DNA from: Acetobacteraceae bacterium
Lineage (GTDB): Bacteria; Pseudomonadota; Alphaproteobacteria; Acetobacterales; Acetobacteraceae
Reading direction: 5' to 3'
Length of the DNA stretch: 35,713 nt
Assembly (NCBI GenBank): GCA_027482245.1
Contig: JAIXWG010000025.1
Location: 1 to 35,713, forward strand
The position numbers were made by a program, and so were the translations under genes. Positions 23,163-31,629 of this stretch are shown piece by piece (the first letter of the stretch is position 1; the number at the start of each line of letters is the position of its first letter). The notes under the pieces were generated by a model that was given only the letters and a program-made list of their open reading frames with translations, was not told the origin of the DNA and searched no databases.

Positions 23163-24470
23163 TCAGCGTGCGGGCTTGCCCTTGAAGCCACGGCCGGGCT
23201 TGTTGACCTGGCGGCCGCGGGCGAGCGCCATGGCATCGGCGGGCACATCCTCGACCACCACGCTGCCGGCGGCAACAAGAGCGCGGTCCCCGATGGTGAC
23301 GGGCGCGACCAGCGCGGTGTCGGACCCGATGAAGGCCCCCTGCCCGATCACGGTGCGGTGCTTGTTCACGCCGTCGTAATTGCAGGTGATGGTGCCGGCG
23401 CCGATATTGGCGCCCGCGCCGATCTCGGCATCGCCGAGGTAGCTGAGGTGGTTGGCCTTGGCGCCGCGGCCCAGCACGGCGGCCTTCAGCTCGACGAAAT
23501 TGCCGACATGGGCGTCGTTCTCCACCACGGTGCCGGGGCGGAGCCGCGCGAAGGGGCCGATGATGGCGCCCGACTTCACCACGCAGCCCTCCAAATGGCT
23601 GAAGGCGCGGATCTCCACGCCATCCTCCACCGTCACGCCGGGGCCGAAGACGACATTGGGGCCGATGGTCACGTCCTGGCCGGTCACGGTGTCGAAGGCG
23701 AAGATGACGCTCTCGGGCTGGATCAGCGTGGCGCCGCCGGCCATGGCGGCGGCGCGCATCGCCTGCTGCGTCTCCGCCTCCGCCCCCGCCAGCTCCGCCC
23801 GGCTGTTGATGCCGCGAAGCTCGGCCTCCGGCGATTCAACGGCCACCACGCGCTTCCCGGCGGCGACGGCCAGCGCCACCACATCGGTCAGGTAGTATTC
23901 GCCCTTGGCGTTGTCGTTGCGGACCTGACGCAGCAGCGCGAACAGCTCCGCCGCCGGCGCGCAGACCACGCCGGCATTGCAGAGCCCGACCGCGCGCTCC
24001 TCCTCCGTCGCATCCGCCCATTCGACGATGCGCTCCACATCGCCGGCGGCGTTGGTGATGACGCGGCCATAGGCGCCGGGATTGGCGGGGCGCATCGCGA
24101 CCAGCGCCAGCCCGGCCTCCGCCCGCGCCGCGACCAGGCGCCGGAGCGTCCCCACCGTGATCAGCGGGTTGTCGGCGTATAGCACCGCGACATCGCCGCC
24201 CGATGCCTCCAGCAGCGCCGCCGCCTGCAGCGCCGCATGCCCGGTGCCGAGGCGATCGGCCTGCACCACCGTGGCATTCGGCGCGACCGCGCGTTCCAGC
24301 CCCGGCATGTCCGGCCCCACCACCACCACGGCCTGGTCGAAGACCTGGAGCGCGGAGGCCAGCAGGTGCTGGACCATGGGGCGGCCGGCGATGGGGTGCA
24401 TCGCCTTGGGCAGGCGCGACCGCATGCGGGTGCCGAGGCCGGCGGCGAGGATGAGGGCGGTGCTGGGCAT
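23163..24470 (-). CDS. glmU: Bifunctional GlmU: UDP-GlcNAc pyrophosphorylase and acetyltransferase
   Basis: A 435-residue enzyme making UDP-N-acetylglucosamine for peptidoglycan and lipopolysaccharide. The N-terminal uridylyltransferase begins LILAAGLGTRMRSRLPKAMH, with VLYADNPLI and NAGVVCAPA further on. From about residue 235 a left-handed beta-helix of hexapeptide repeats forms the acetyltransferase domain (IGPNVVFGPGVTVEDGVEI, RLRPGTVVENDAHVGNFVEL, YLGDAEIGAGANIGAGTITC). ATG at 24470 precedes the nucleotide-binding loop directly. It is slightly shorter than the E. coli protein (456). It diverges from gph, and the two starts are 62 bases apart. Confidence 0.96.
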   Translation of the reverse strand: MPSTALILAAGLGTRMRSRLPKAMHPIAGRPMVQHLLASALQVFDQAVVVVGPDMPGLERAVAPNATVVQADRLGTGHAALQAAALLEASGGDVAVLYADNPLITVGTLRRLVAARAEAGLALVAMRPANPGAYGRVITNAAGDVERIVEWADATEEERAVGLCNAGVVCAPAAELFALLRQVRNDNAKGEYYLTDVVALAVAAGKRVVAVESPEAELRGINSRAELAGAEAETQQAMRAAAMAGGATLIQPESVIFAFDTVTGQDVTIGPNVVFGPGVTVEDGVEIRAFSHLEGCVVKSGAIIGPFARLRPGTVVENDAHVGNFVELKAAVLGRGAKANHLSYLGDAEIGAGANIGAGTITCNYDGVNKHRTVIGQGAFIGSDTALVAPVTIGDRALVAAGSVVVEDVPADAMALARGRQVNKPGRGFKGKPAR

Positions 24471-24532
24471 GGTCCCCGCGTAATCCCGGGCACCCCCTTC
24501 CGCAACCCTGGCGGCACGCCTAGGACGTGGCC

Positions 24533-25183
24533 ATGACACGCATCGCCGTCTTCGACCTCGATGGCACGCTGGTGGACAGCGCGCCGGACCTCCATGCCTC
24601 GCTGGATCGCCTGATGGCGCTGCGCGGCCTGCCCGGCTTCCGGCGGGCGGAGGTGATCGCCATGATCGGCGATGGCGCCAAGGTGCTGGTGGAGCGCGCG
24701 CTGGCCGCCCGCGGCCAGGCCTTCGACCAGGCCGCGCTGGACTGGTTCCTGGTGGATTACGGCGCCAATGCCAGCGTGGAGACCGCCGCCTTCGACGGGA
24801 TCGCGGAGGTCCTTGCCACGCTGAAGGCGGAGGGCTGGCGGATGGCCGTCTGCACCAACAAGCCCGTGGCGCCGGCGCGAAGCCTGCTGGCAGGCCTCGG
24901 GCTGGACCACTATTTCGACGCCATCGGCGGCGGCGATTCCTACCCCGTACGCAAGCCCGATCCCGCCCATCTGCTGGCGACGCTGCGCGATGCGGGGGGC
25001 GAGGCGCGGGACGCCATCATGATCGGCGACCACCACAACGACGTCGCCGCCGGCACCGGCGCGGGGCTGCCGGTGATCTTCGCGGGCTGGGGCTATGGCC
25101 CCGTCAGCATGGCGGCCGGCGCGCCCATCGCGGCGACACCCGCCGACCTGCTGCCGCTACTGCGCGCGGGCCTGCGTCGTTAG
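24533..25183 (+). CDS. gph: Phosphoglycolate phosphatase (HAD family)
   Basis: A 216-residue HAD-superfamily phosphatase that removes phosphate from 2-phosphoglycolate, a by-product of DNA repair and oxygenation reactions. Motif I is DLDGTLVDS with D8 (nucleophile) and D10. Motif II is AVCTNKP. Motif III is RKPDPAHL. Motif IV is MIGDHHNDVAAG. A helical cap of subclass I lies between motifs I and II. ATG at 24533 is preferred over GTG at 24527 because AGGA is nine bases upstream. The 3' end overlaps the converging DUF3108 gene by 27 bases. Confidence 0.9.
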   Translation: MTRIAVFDLDGTLVDSAPDLHASLDRLMALRGLPGFRRAEVIAMIGDGAKVLVERALAARGQAFDQAALDWFLVDYGANASVETAAFDGIAEVLATLKAEGWRMAVCTNKPVAPARSLLAGLGLDHYFDAIGGGDSYPVRKPDPAHLLATLRDAGGEARDAIMIGDHHNDVAAGTGAGLPVIFAGWGYGPVSMAAGAPIAATPADLLPLLRAGLRR

Positions 25184-25939
25184 GGGCTCCGCCTTCAGCA
25201 GGATGGCCGTCGCGGTGCCGAACCAGCGGGACGGCATCTCGACCCGGACCGGAATCGGCGGCGCCCCGGCGAAGGGCGGCGCCACCCAGGCGGTGCCGGG
25301 CACCGGGCGGCCCTCATCGGCGCCGCCATCCTTCCGGAAGCCGGCGATCACGCGGGATTCGAAGCCGCAGCGCAGCGCATCCCCGTGCCAGGCGCCGCGG
25401 GCGGGGAAGATCCGCTCCCAGCCGGCGCTGCGGCTGGTGTAGTCGCTGCGGCGGCGGCCATCGAAGACCGCGGCCTGGCCATCGCAGCTGCCGGTGCTGG
25501 CGATGGCGCGGGACAGCTGCGCCAGCGCCGACAGCGCATCGACCGTGCCGCGCTGCAGGTCGGCGGGCACTTCCTCCCGCTCCTCCGCATTGGGGGGGAC
25601 CATGTCGCGGATCACGGGGTTGCCGCCGCGCCAATCCACCAGGGTGCGCCGCGGCCGCCCCCGCCAGGTTCCTTCGGAGGCGTAGGAAGCCGGCGTCGCC
25701 ACCGCGCCCTGCCAGGCGCCGGCGACGCGCGTCGCCTGCTCCCCGGGGGCGAAGACGGCCGCCAGGCCGCGGGTGCGGATGGTGGTCGCCAGGCGGTAGC
25801 CGGCGGGCGTCACCTCCATCTCCGCCTCCATGGTCAGCACGACCATCCCCGCGGCATGGACCTCATAGGTCGCGCGAAGCGGCTGCGCCGTGGCGGGCAG
25901 CGCGGCGAGGAGGGCGGCGGCTGTGACGATGTGGCGCAT
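25157..25939 (-). CDS. Exported DUF3108-like protein
   Basis: A 260-residue protein with a signal peptide (MRHIVTAAALLAALPATAQP). It is followed by an antiparallel beta-rich domain like DUF3108: LRATYEVHAAGMVVLTMEAEMEV, YRLATTIRTRGLAAVFAPG, and SEGTWRGRPRRTLVDW. The role of the family in the periplasm or outer membrane is unsettled. Two cysteines (SCDGQ and LRCGF) could form a disulfide. ATG at 25939 is the signal-peptide start. The last 27 bases overlap the end of gph on the other strand. Confidence 0.8.
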   Translation of the reverse strand: MRHIVTAAALLAALPATAQPLRATYEVHAAGMVVLTMEAEMEVTPAGYRLATTIRTRGLAAVFAPGEQATRVAGAWQGAVATPASYASEGTWRGRPRRTLVDWRGGNPVIRDMVPPNAEEREEVPADLQRGTVDALSALAQLSRAIASTGSCDGQAAVFDGRRRSDYTSRSAGWERIFPARGAWHGDALRCGFESRVIAGFRKDGGADEGRPVPGTAWVAPPFAGAPPIPVRVEMPSRWFGTATAILLKAEPLTTQARAQ

Positions 25940-25993
25940 GACGCTCCATATCGGCGGCCCGACGCGAATGCCAAGCGCCTTCCGGGGCGACGC

Positions 25994-26022
25994 TTGACAC
26001 CCGCCCCCCGCCGCCATATTCA
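25994..26022 (+). promoter_or_regulatory. Sigma-70-type promoter of tRNA-Val
   Basis: TTGACA (25994-25999) and TATTCA (26017-26022) are separated by exactly 17 bases. Initiation near 26029 would place the transcript start about ten bases before the mature tRNA. The spacer is almost pure C/G, as expected in this genome. Confidence 0.8.
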
Positions 26023-26038
26023 GCGCGCCCCGAGGGAT

Positions 26039-26113
26039 GGGCGCGTAGCTCAGCGGGAGAGCATCGCCTTCACACGGCGGGGGTCACAGGTTCAATCCCT
26101 GTCGCGCCCACCA
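26039..26113 (+). tRNA. tRNA-Val, anticodon CAC
   Basis: The acceptor arm GGGCGCG pairs with CGCGCCC. The D arm GCTC/GAGC, the anticodon stem TCGCC/GGCGG and the T arm ACAGG/CCTGT with loop TTCAATC all fold normally. The anticodon loop TTCACAC gives anticodon CAC, which reads GUG valine codons. Discriminator A and CCA (26111-26113) are encoded. A near-consensus promoter lies upstream. No integrase or phage gene is nearby, so it is not acting as an integration site here. Confidence 0.96.
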
Positions 26114-26146
26114 TCCCCCAGGGTTCCTCTTCAAGTCGGTAAGGTT

Positions 26147-26168
26147 GGGAAGCCCCGAAGGGCTTCCC
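26147..26168. terminator. Hairpin between tRNA-Val and the EF-hand gene
   Basis: GGGAAGCCC (26147-26155) pairs perfectly with GGGCTTCCC (26160-26168) around the stable CGAA loop. It lies 34 bases after the tRNA and 11 bases beyond the stop of the converging EF-hand gene. It can therefore end transcription from both sides. The T-tracts are short. Confidence 0.65.
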
Positions 26169-26178
26169 GTGGTCGTGC

Positions 26179-26736
26179 TCAGTTCGGCTGCGCGGGCGGC
26201 GCCGGGGGCGGGCCGCGACGGCCTTCCGGGCCGGGGCCCGCATGGTGGTGGCGCGGGCCGCGATGTTCCGGCCGCACCTCCTCCCGGCTCAGCGCGCCGT
26301 CGCCATTGGCGTCACGCGCGCGGAACATCGCCTCCGCGAAGGGCGTGATCTCCTGCAGCGTCACGCGGCCATCGCCATTCGCATCCACGGCGCGGAACAT
26401 GGCCGCGCCATGCTGCTGCGCCTGCGGCGGCGGCGTCCGGCCACCCATGCGGGCCTGGGCATAGGCCGTGAATTCCTCCAGCGAGACGCCGCCATCGCGG
26501 TTCGCATCCACTTCCTGGAAGCGGGCCGCCAGCCAGGCGCGGCCTTCCTCCAGCGTCACGCGGCCGTCATTGTTGGCGTCGGCGCGGGCGAAGGCCTCCC
26601 CCACCGCAAAGCCGCGGGCGGGGGGCGGCGGCGGCGCCGCGCCGGCGTTCGGCGCCGGCTGGGCCAGGACGGGCAGCGCGCCCGCCGCCAGGATGAGCGC
26701 CGCGCCAGTCAGCAGGCCGATCTTCTTCGATGCCAC
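26179..26736 (-). CDS. Exported four-EF-hand calcium-binding protein
   Basis: A 185-residue protein with a signal peptide (KKIGLLTGAALILAAGALPV, cut near VLAQP) and a proline-rich linker. Four EF-hand loops follow: DANNDGRVTLEE, DANRDGGVSLEE, DANGDGRVTLQE and DANGDGALSREE. Each has acidic or amide residues at positions 1, 3 and 5 and a glutamate at 12. A His/Pro/Gly-rich tail ends it. It is expected to bind calcium outside the cytoplasm. GTG at 26736 with GGAG upstream starts the signal peptide, whereas longer in-frame extensions are not protein-like. Confidence 0.88.
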   Translation of the reverse strand: MASKKIGLLTGAALILAAGALPVLAQPAPNAGAAPPPPPARGFAVGEAFARADANNDGRVTLEEGRAWLAARFQEVDANRDGGVSLEEFTAYAQARMGGRTPPPQAQQHGAAMFRAVDANGDGRVTLQEITPFAEAMFRARDANGDGALSREEVRPEHRGPRHHHAGPGPEGRRGPPPAPPAQPN

Positions 26737-26871
26737 GTCGTGTTCTCCGTTTCTTGCCGGCACCGCGCCGGTCTGAGGGGAACATGGCGATCGCTTGCAA
26801 CAGGGGCGTGTCCGGCGCGGTGACGGGTGGTGAGGAACCGTAACAGGCTTCCCCACCGGTAAGGTCTCGGG

Positions 26872-28269
26872 TCAGGCCTTGGGCGTGCCGCCCTCCCCCA
26901 AATCCCACCACATGCCCGCGAAGCCCGCGATGCCTTCCCGCGCGGCGGCGATCAGCAGGTGTTCGTCCGGCCCGTGCTGCTTGCAGCCATTGTAGCTGTG
27001 CGGCACCCAGACGAGCGGCACGCCGAGGTGGTCCACGAAGACGTCGCCCGGCAGGCCGCCGGAGCTGTTCGGGATGATCTGCACCGGCTTGTCCAGCGTG
27101 CGCACCAGCGATTCATGCGCCCAGCGAACCCAGGGGTGGTCCGGCGCCGTGCGGCTGGCGGGCATCCGGATGCCGGGGTTCTCGATCTGCACCTGGCCGA
27201 GACCGTGCTGGTCGAGATGCGAGCGCAGCGCCGGCAGGAAGTCGTTCGGATCGCTGTCCACGGTGTAGCGGATCTGGCAATGCGCCCGCGCATCGGGCGC
27301 CACCGCGTTCACCGGGTTGTCCGGGCGGCCGGAGGTCATGGCCAGCACGATGAAGCTGTTCCAGCCATAGATCTTCTCGGCCGCGGTCAGGTTGGGCTCC
27401 CCCCACCCCGCATCGATCGTGGCCGCGCCGCCGCCGCCGCCCACGGGGCAGCCATCCAGCACGCCCTTCACCGCCGCGGGCACGCCGTTCCGGGGCAGCC
27501 AGTCGCGGACCAGGATCTTCCCCTCCCGGTCCATGATGGTGGAGAGCGCATGGGCGAGGATGATGGCGGGGTCCGTCGTCAGCCCGCCCCAATGGCCGGA
27601 ATGCACGCCGCCCGCGCGCAGCCGCACCGCCAGGTCGAAATGGAAGGTGCCGCGCGTGCCGGTCGCGATGGTCGGCACGCCGGGTTCCACCCGCGGCCCG
27701 TCAGAGGCGATCAGCGCATCGGCCGCAAGTTCCGCGGCATGGGCCGCGACGAATTCGCGCAGGCCCTTGGATCCACGCTCCTCCGCCGTCTCGATCACCA
27801 GCTTGATGTTGGCGCCGAGCCTGCCGCCGCGCTCCGCCAGCACGGCCTCCAGCGCCGCGATGTTCAGCGCGTGCTGGCCCTTGTTGTCGGCGGTGCCGCG
27901 GCCGTACCAGCGGCCATCCTCGGTCGTCACCGTCCAGGGGTCGAGGCCCTCACGCCACTGGTCCGCCAGACCGCGGACCGTGTCGCCATGGCCGTAGAGC
28001 AGCACGGTCGGCAGGGCCGGATCCTCGATCCGCGCGCCCATGAGGATGGGGCCGAAGCCCGGCAGCGGGTTCGGGTGGATGGAGACGGCGAAGCCGAGCC
28101 GCTTCAGCCAGGGCTCCATCGTCTCCGCCAGGTAGGCATCAAGGGCGGGGGCCGATTCCGCCTCCTGCGAGGTGGAGGGGATGGCGACGAGGGTGCGGAG
28201 CAGCTGCTCGAACCCCCCCTCGTCGAAGAAGGTCAAAGCGCGCCCGATGGCCCCGCCGCGTGTGCCCAT
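26872..28269 (-). CDS. M20-family metallopeptidase
   Basis: A 465-residue di-zinc hydrolase of the M20/M25/M40 family (carnosinase/DapE-like fold). Metal-site segments are YGHGDTVRGL (His and adjacent Asp), RGTADNKGQ (bridging Asp), IETAEERGSKGL (catalytic Glu pair) and SYNGCKQHGPDEH near the C-terminus (last His). A dimerisation domain containing the GGVHSGHWGG histidine lies in the middle. No signal peptide, so it is cytosolic. It probably cleaves dipeptides or acylated amino acids. Neighbours give no clue to the substrate. Confidence 0.9.
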   Translation of the reverse strand: MGTRGGAIGRALTFFDEGGFEQLLRTLVAIPSTSQEAESAPALDAYLAETMEPWLKRLGFAVSIHPNPLPGFGPILMGARIEDPALPTVLLYGHGDTVRGLADQWREGLDPWTVTTEDGRWYGRGTADNKGQHALNIAALEAVLAERGGRLGANIKLVIETAEERGSKGLREFVAAHAAELAADALIASDGPRVEPGVPTIATGTRGTFHFDLAVRLRAGGVHSGHWGGLTTDPAIILAHALSTIMDREGKILVRDWLPRNGVPAAVKGVLDGCPVGGGGGAATIDAGWGEPNLTAAEKIYGWNSFIVLAMTSGRPDNPVNAVAPDARAHCQIRYTVDSDPNDFLPALRSHLDQHGLGQVQIENPGIRMPASRTAPDHPWVRWAHESLVRTLDKPVQIIPNSSGGLPGDVFVDHLGVPLVWVPHSYNGCKQHGPDEHLLIAAAREGIAGFAGMWWDLGEGGTPKA

Positions 28270-28346
28270 GAAAAGGTTCGTGCCCGTGCAATGAGTGACG
28301 CGGCGGAGGATGGCGCAGCCGGCCGGACGGGTCCAGCGACGCTCCC

Positions 28347-28679
28347 TTACCGCGTACTGGCGGGCGCGCCGGTGCTGCCGCCGGAACCGGGCGAGCCCGC
28401 GCCCAGCAGCACGGCCCCGGCCACCGGCAGCAGCGCCGGCAGGAAGGCGCCGAGACCCGCGCCGGCGGGCAGCAGGATGGGCGGCGGCACCACGACGGGG
28501 GGCAGGACGGGCGGCGGTGGCGGGATACGGACCGGCATGGGCGGGCGGGGCACCGACTGGCCGCGCGGCGCCACCACCAGCACCTCATCCGCCGGCACGA
28601 TCATGGTGCGCAGCGGCTGCGCACCCGCCGGCAGGGCGAGCGATGCAACCAGGGCGACAATGACGATCGTCCGCATCAT
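28347..28679 (-). CDS. Small exported proline-rich protein of unknown function
   Basis: A 110-residue protein: signal peptide (RTIVIVALVASLALPAGAQP), a short segment with VPADEVLVVAPRGQ, then a proline/valine-rich run (RIPPPPPVLPPVVVPPPILL). It ends with a hydrophobic helix of glycine and alanine (LGAFLPALLPVAGAVLLGAG) and a Gly/Ser tail. The helix may anchor it in the membrane. No homologue family comes to mind. Two adjacent ATGs (28679, 28676) are possible starts. Confidence 0.6.
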   Translation of the reverse strand: MMRTIVIVALVASLALPAGAQPLRTMIVPADEVLVVAPRGQSVPRPPMPVRIPPPPPVLPPVVVPPPILLPAGAGLGAFLPALLPVAGAVLLGAGSPGSGGSTGAPASTR

Positions 28680-28731
28680 CGCGCCAGGATAGAAGAGGCC
28701 CCGCGGGCGGGCCAGTGCAAAACGCCCGGCG

Positions 28732-29880
28732 CTACCGGCCCAGCATCCCGCGCGCGATGATCAGGCGCATGATCTCGTTGGTGCCTTCCAGGATGCGGTG
28801 GACCCGCAGGTCCCGCACGATCTTCTCGATCCCGTAGTCGGCGAGGTAGCCGTAGCCGCCGAGCAGCTGCAGCGCCTCATCCGCCACGCGGAAGCCGGTG
28901 TCGGTCGCGAAGCGCTTGGCCATGGCGCAGAAGGCCGTCGCGTCCGGCGCGCCCTGGTCGAGCTTGGCGCAGGCGCGCCACATCAGGGTCCGCGCCGCCT
29001 CCAGCTCCGTCGCCATGTCGGCCAGGCGGAACTGCGTCGCCTGGAAGCGCGCGATTTCCTGCCCGAAGGCGCGGCGTTCCCGCACATAGGCCAGCGCCTT
29101 GTCGATCGCCGCCTGCGCGCCGCCGACCGAGCAGGCCGCGATGTTGAGGCGGCCGCCATCGAGGCCGCTCATCGCATAGCGGAAGCCCTGCCCTTCCTCG
29201 CCGAGCAGCGCCTCGGCCGGGATGCGCGCCTCCTCCAGGATCACCTGGCGGGTCGGCTGGGCGTTCCAGCCCATCTTCTTCTCGTTCGCGCCGAAGGACA
29301 GGCCCGCCGTGTCCTTCGGTACGAGGAAGGCGGACACGCCGCCCGCCCCCGCGCCGCCGCTGCGGGCCATGACGAGGTAGAGGTCGGAGACGCCCGCGCC
29401 GCTGATGAATTGCTTGGTGCCGGAGAGTGCGTAGCCCTGGTTGTCCCGCGCTGCGCGCGTCGCCAGGGCGGCCGCATCGCTGCCCGCCGCCGGTTCCGTC
29501 AGGCAGTAGCTGGCGATGCGTTCCATGGTGAGCAGCGACGGCAGCCATTCCGCGCGCTGGGCGTCGCTGCCGTAGCGGTCGATCATCCAGGCGACCATGT
29601 TGTGGATGGAGAGGAAGGCGGAGATGGTGGGGCAGCCCGTCGCCAGCGCCTCGAACACCACCGCCGCATCGAGCCGCGTCAGGCCGGCGCCACCCGATTC
29701 CTCCCGGACATAGAGGCCTGCCATGCCAAGGGCGGCGGCTTCCCGCAGCACATCCACCGGCAGGTGCCGCTTCTCGTCCCATTCCAGGGCGTGGGGCGCC
29801 AGGCGATCAGCGGCGAAGGCGATTGCGGTGTCGCGCAATTCGCGGGTGGCTTCGGGCAGCTCGAACAGGCTGTCGGACAT
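28732..29880 (-). CDS. Acyl-CoA dehydrogenase, isobutyryl-CoA dehydrogenase-like
   Basis: A 382-residue FAD enzyme that oxidises an acyl-CoA at the alpha-beta bond. It is most like isobutyryl-CoA dehydrogenase of valine breakdown. FAD-binding segments are YCLTEPAAGSDAA and GTKQFISGAG. The C-terminal region has LLGGYGYLADYGIEK and the catalytic base E365 in RILEGTNEIMRL. The N-terminal helix bundle carries SIHNMVAWMIDRYG, seen in the isobutyryl type. ATG at 29880 follows GGAGGAA. Other valine-pathway genes are not in the window, so the specificity is probable, not proven. Confidence 0.92.
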   Translation of the reverse strand: MSDSLFELPEATRELRDTAIAFAADRLAPHALEWDEKRHLPVDVLREAAALGMAGLYVREESGGAGLTRLDAAVVFEALATGCPTISAFLSIHNMVAWMIDRYGSDAQRAEWLPSLLTMERIASYCLTEPAAGSDAAALATRAARDNQGYALSGTKQFISGAGVSDLYLVMARSGGAGAGGVSAFLVPKDTAGLSFGANEKKMGWNAQPTRQVILEEARIPAEALLGEEGQGFRYAMSGLDGGRLNIAACSVGGAQAAIDKALAYVRERRAFGQEIARFQATQFRLADMATELEAARTLMWRACAKLDQGAPDATAFCAMAKRFATDTGFRVADEALQLLGGYGYLADYGIEKIVRDLRVHRILEGTNEIMRLIIARGMLGR

Positions 29881-29930
29881 GGTGGTTCCTCCCCCCGCAG
29901 TATGGCGGCGGGGGGAGAAGCCCGCCAGCG

Positions 29931-31037
29931 TCAGGCCGCGTCCGCCTTCAGCGTGCCGCGGCGGATCTGGTCCAGCTCGATGCTCTCGAACAGCGCGCGG
30001 AAATTGCCCTCCCCGAAGCCCTGGTCGCCTTCGCGCTTGATCAGTTCGAAGAAGATCGGGCCGATGACGTTGTTGGTGAAGATCTGCAGCAGGCGGCCGC
30101 CTTCCGGCGTCGGCGCGCCATCGACCAGCACGCGGTTGCGGCGCAGCCGGTCGATATCGGCCTCGGTCCCCGGGATGCGCTTCGGCAGCAGCTCGTAATA
30201 GGTCTCCGGCGTGTCGAGGAAGCCGATGCCCGCGCCGCGCATCGCCTCCACGCTCGCATGGATGTCGGTGGTGCCGAGGGCGACGTGCTGGATACCCTCG
30301 CCGTTATAGGCGCGGAGGTATTCCTCGATCTGCGACTTGTCGTCGCTGCTCTCGTTGATCGGGATGCGGATCTGGCCGCAGGGGGAGGTGAGCGCGCGGG
30401 ACTTCAGGCCGGTCAGCTTGCCCTCGATGTCGAAGTAGCGGATTTCCTGGAAGTTGAAGAGCTTCGCGTAGAACTGCCACCAGACATCCATGCGGCCGCG
30501 CAGCACGTTGTGGGTCAGGTGGTCGATGACCGTGAGGCCGTTGCCCTTCGGCGCCGAGTTCGCCTCCCCCGTCCAGCGGAAATCGACGTCATAGATCGTG
30601 CCGCGCGGGCCGTAGCGATCGACGAAGTAGAGCAGCGAGCCGCCGATGCCCTCGATGGCCGGGATGTTCAGTTCCATCGGGCCGACGCGGTTGGTGACGG
30701 GCTTGGCGCCGAGCGCGATCGCACGCTCATAGGCTGCCGCCGCATCGGCGACGCGGAAGGCCATGGCGCAGGCGCAGGGTCCGTGCACGCGGGCGAAGGA
30801 CTGCGCGAAGCTCTCGGGCTCCGCGTTCAGGATGAAGTTGATGTCGCCCTGGCGCCACAGCGTGACGGCCTTGGACCGGTGCTTCGCGACGGCGGCGAAG
30901 CCCATGTGGGTGAAGAGCTGTTCGAGGTACGCCGTGTCGGGACCCGTGAACTCCACGAATTCGAAGCCATCCGTGCCCATCGGGTTGGCGTCGGAGATCT
31001 CGCCGGCATAGGCGGTGCGATCGGGGGGGATGTCCAT
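29931..31037 (-). CDS. hppD: 4-hydroxyphenylpyruvate dioxygenase
   Basis: A 368-residue non-heme iron dioxygenase that turns 4-hydroxyphenylpyruvate into homogentisate in tyrosine breakdown. The three iron ligands are H173 (IDHLTHNV), H251 (IQHVALGT) and E331 (FFELIKREG), spaced as in known bacterial enzymes. The C-terminal gating region has GEGNFRALFESIE. ATG at 31037 is preceded by GAGGAAA. The gene diverges from an Lrp/AsnC regulator (31156-31629) with 118 bases between, so control by that regulator is likely. Homogentisate dioxygenase is not present in the window. Confidence 0.96.
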   Translation of the reverse strand: MDIPPDRTAYAGEISDANPMGTDGFEFVEFTGPDTAYLEQLFTHMGFAAVAKHRSKAVTLWRQGDINFILNAEPESFAQSFARVHGPCACAMAFRVADAAAAYERAIALGAKPVTNRVGPMELNIPAIEGIGGSLLYFVDRYGPRGTIYDVDFRWTGEANSAPKGNGLTVIDHLTHNVLRGRMDVWWQFYAKLFNFQEIRYFDIEGKLTGLKSRALTSPCGQIRIPINESSDDKSQIEEYLRAYNGEGIQHVALGTTDIHASVEAMRGAGIGFLDTPETYYELLPKRIPGTEADIDRLRRNRVLVDGAPTPEGGRLLQIFTNNVIGPIFFELIKREGDQGFGEGNFRALFESIELDQIRRGTLKADAA

Positions 31038-31155
31038 GGCGCGGTTTCCTCGGATGGGGTGACACCATGGTAATGCCGCGTTCGGGGTGAATCTCGCCGG
31101 ATTTGCTGCCAGAATGCGTCCACAGGCAGCTTTTCACTCAAGGACGCCCCCCGGA
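31038..31155. promoter_or_regulatory. Divergent hppD-Lrp control region
   Basis: This 118-base region is AT-richer than the flanking genes and must hold both promoters. Inverted repeats are visible: GCGTCC (31116-31121) with GGACGC (31142-31147), and CTGCC with GGCAG flanking the sequence between about 31105 and 31128. Either could be an Lrp-type operator. No confident -35/-10 pair was found. Confidence 0.35.
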
Positions 31156-31629
31156 ATGGCGAAATCCACCATCGAGCTGGATGCGACGGACCGCCGCATC
31201 CTGCGCGCCCTGCAGCGCGACGGCCGCATGGCCGTGACCACCCTGGCCGAGCAGGTGGGGCTCTCCGCCACCCCCTGCCTGCGGCGCATCAAGCGCATGG
31301 AGGAGGCCGGCGTCATCGCCCGCTACGCTGCGGTGATCGACCCCGCCCGCGTCGGCCTGCCCATCCAGGCCTTCGTGCAGGTGGCGCTGTCCAGCCATGC
31401 GGAGGACGTCGCCTCCGCCTTCCACAAGGCGCTGGCGGCGCGGGAGGAGGTGATCGCCGCCTACGCGATGAGCGGCGGCATGGACTACATGCTGCACGTC
31501 ATGGCGGCGGATTTCGACGCCTATGCCGAATTCGCGCTGAAGGCGCTGCTGCGCATGCCGGGGGTGAAGGAGACGCGGAGTTCCTTCGTGCTGACCGCGC
31601 TGAAGCCGCCGAGTGGCCTACCGCTGTAG
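31156..31629 (+). CDS. Lrp/AsnC-family transcriptional regulator
   Basis: A 157-residue regulator. A winged helix-turn-helix spans about residues 8-55 (LDATDRRILRALQRDGRM, then LAEQVGLSATPCLRRIKRME). An RAM/AsnC ligand domain follows (GLPIQAFVQVALSSH, MSGGMDYMLHVMAADFDAY, MPGVKETRSSFVL). Family members sense amino acids and form octamers. Next to hppD the probable effector is tyrosine or a related aromatic compound. The start at 31156 (MAKSTIEL) is preferred to an upstream GTG-type extension. Its last 12 bases overlap the converging flavoprotein gene. Confidence 0.92.
   Translation: MAKSTIELDATDRRILRALQRDGRMAVTTLAEQVGLSATPCLRRIKRMEEAGVIARYAAVIDPARVGLPIQAFVQVALSSHAEDVASAFHKALAAREEVIAAYAMSGGMDYMLHVMAADFDAYAEFALKALLRMPGVKETRSSFVLTALKPPSGLPL

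Noticed and set aside
26039..26113. tRNA-Val as an integration site of a genomic island
   Set aside because: No integrase, no direct repeat of the tRNA 3' end was noticed, and neighbours on both sides have normal composition for this genome.
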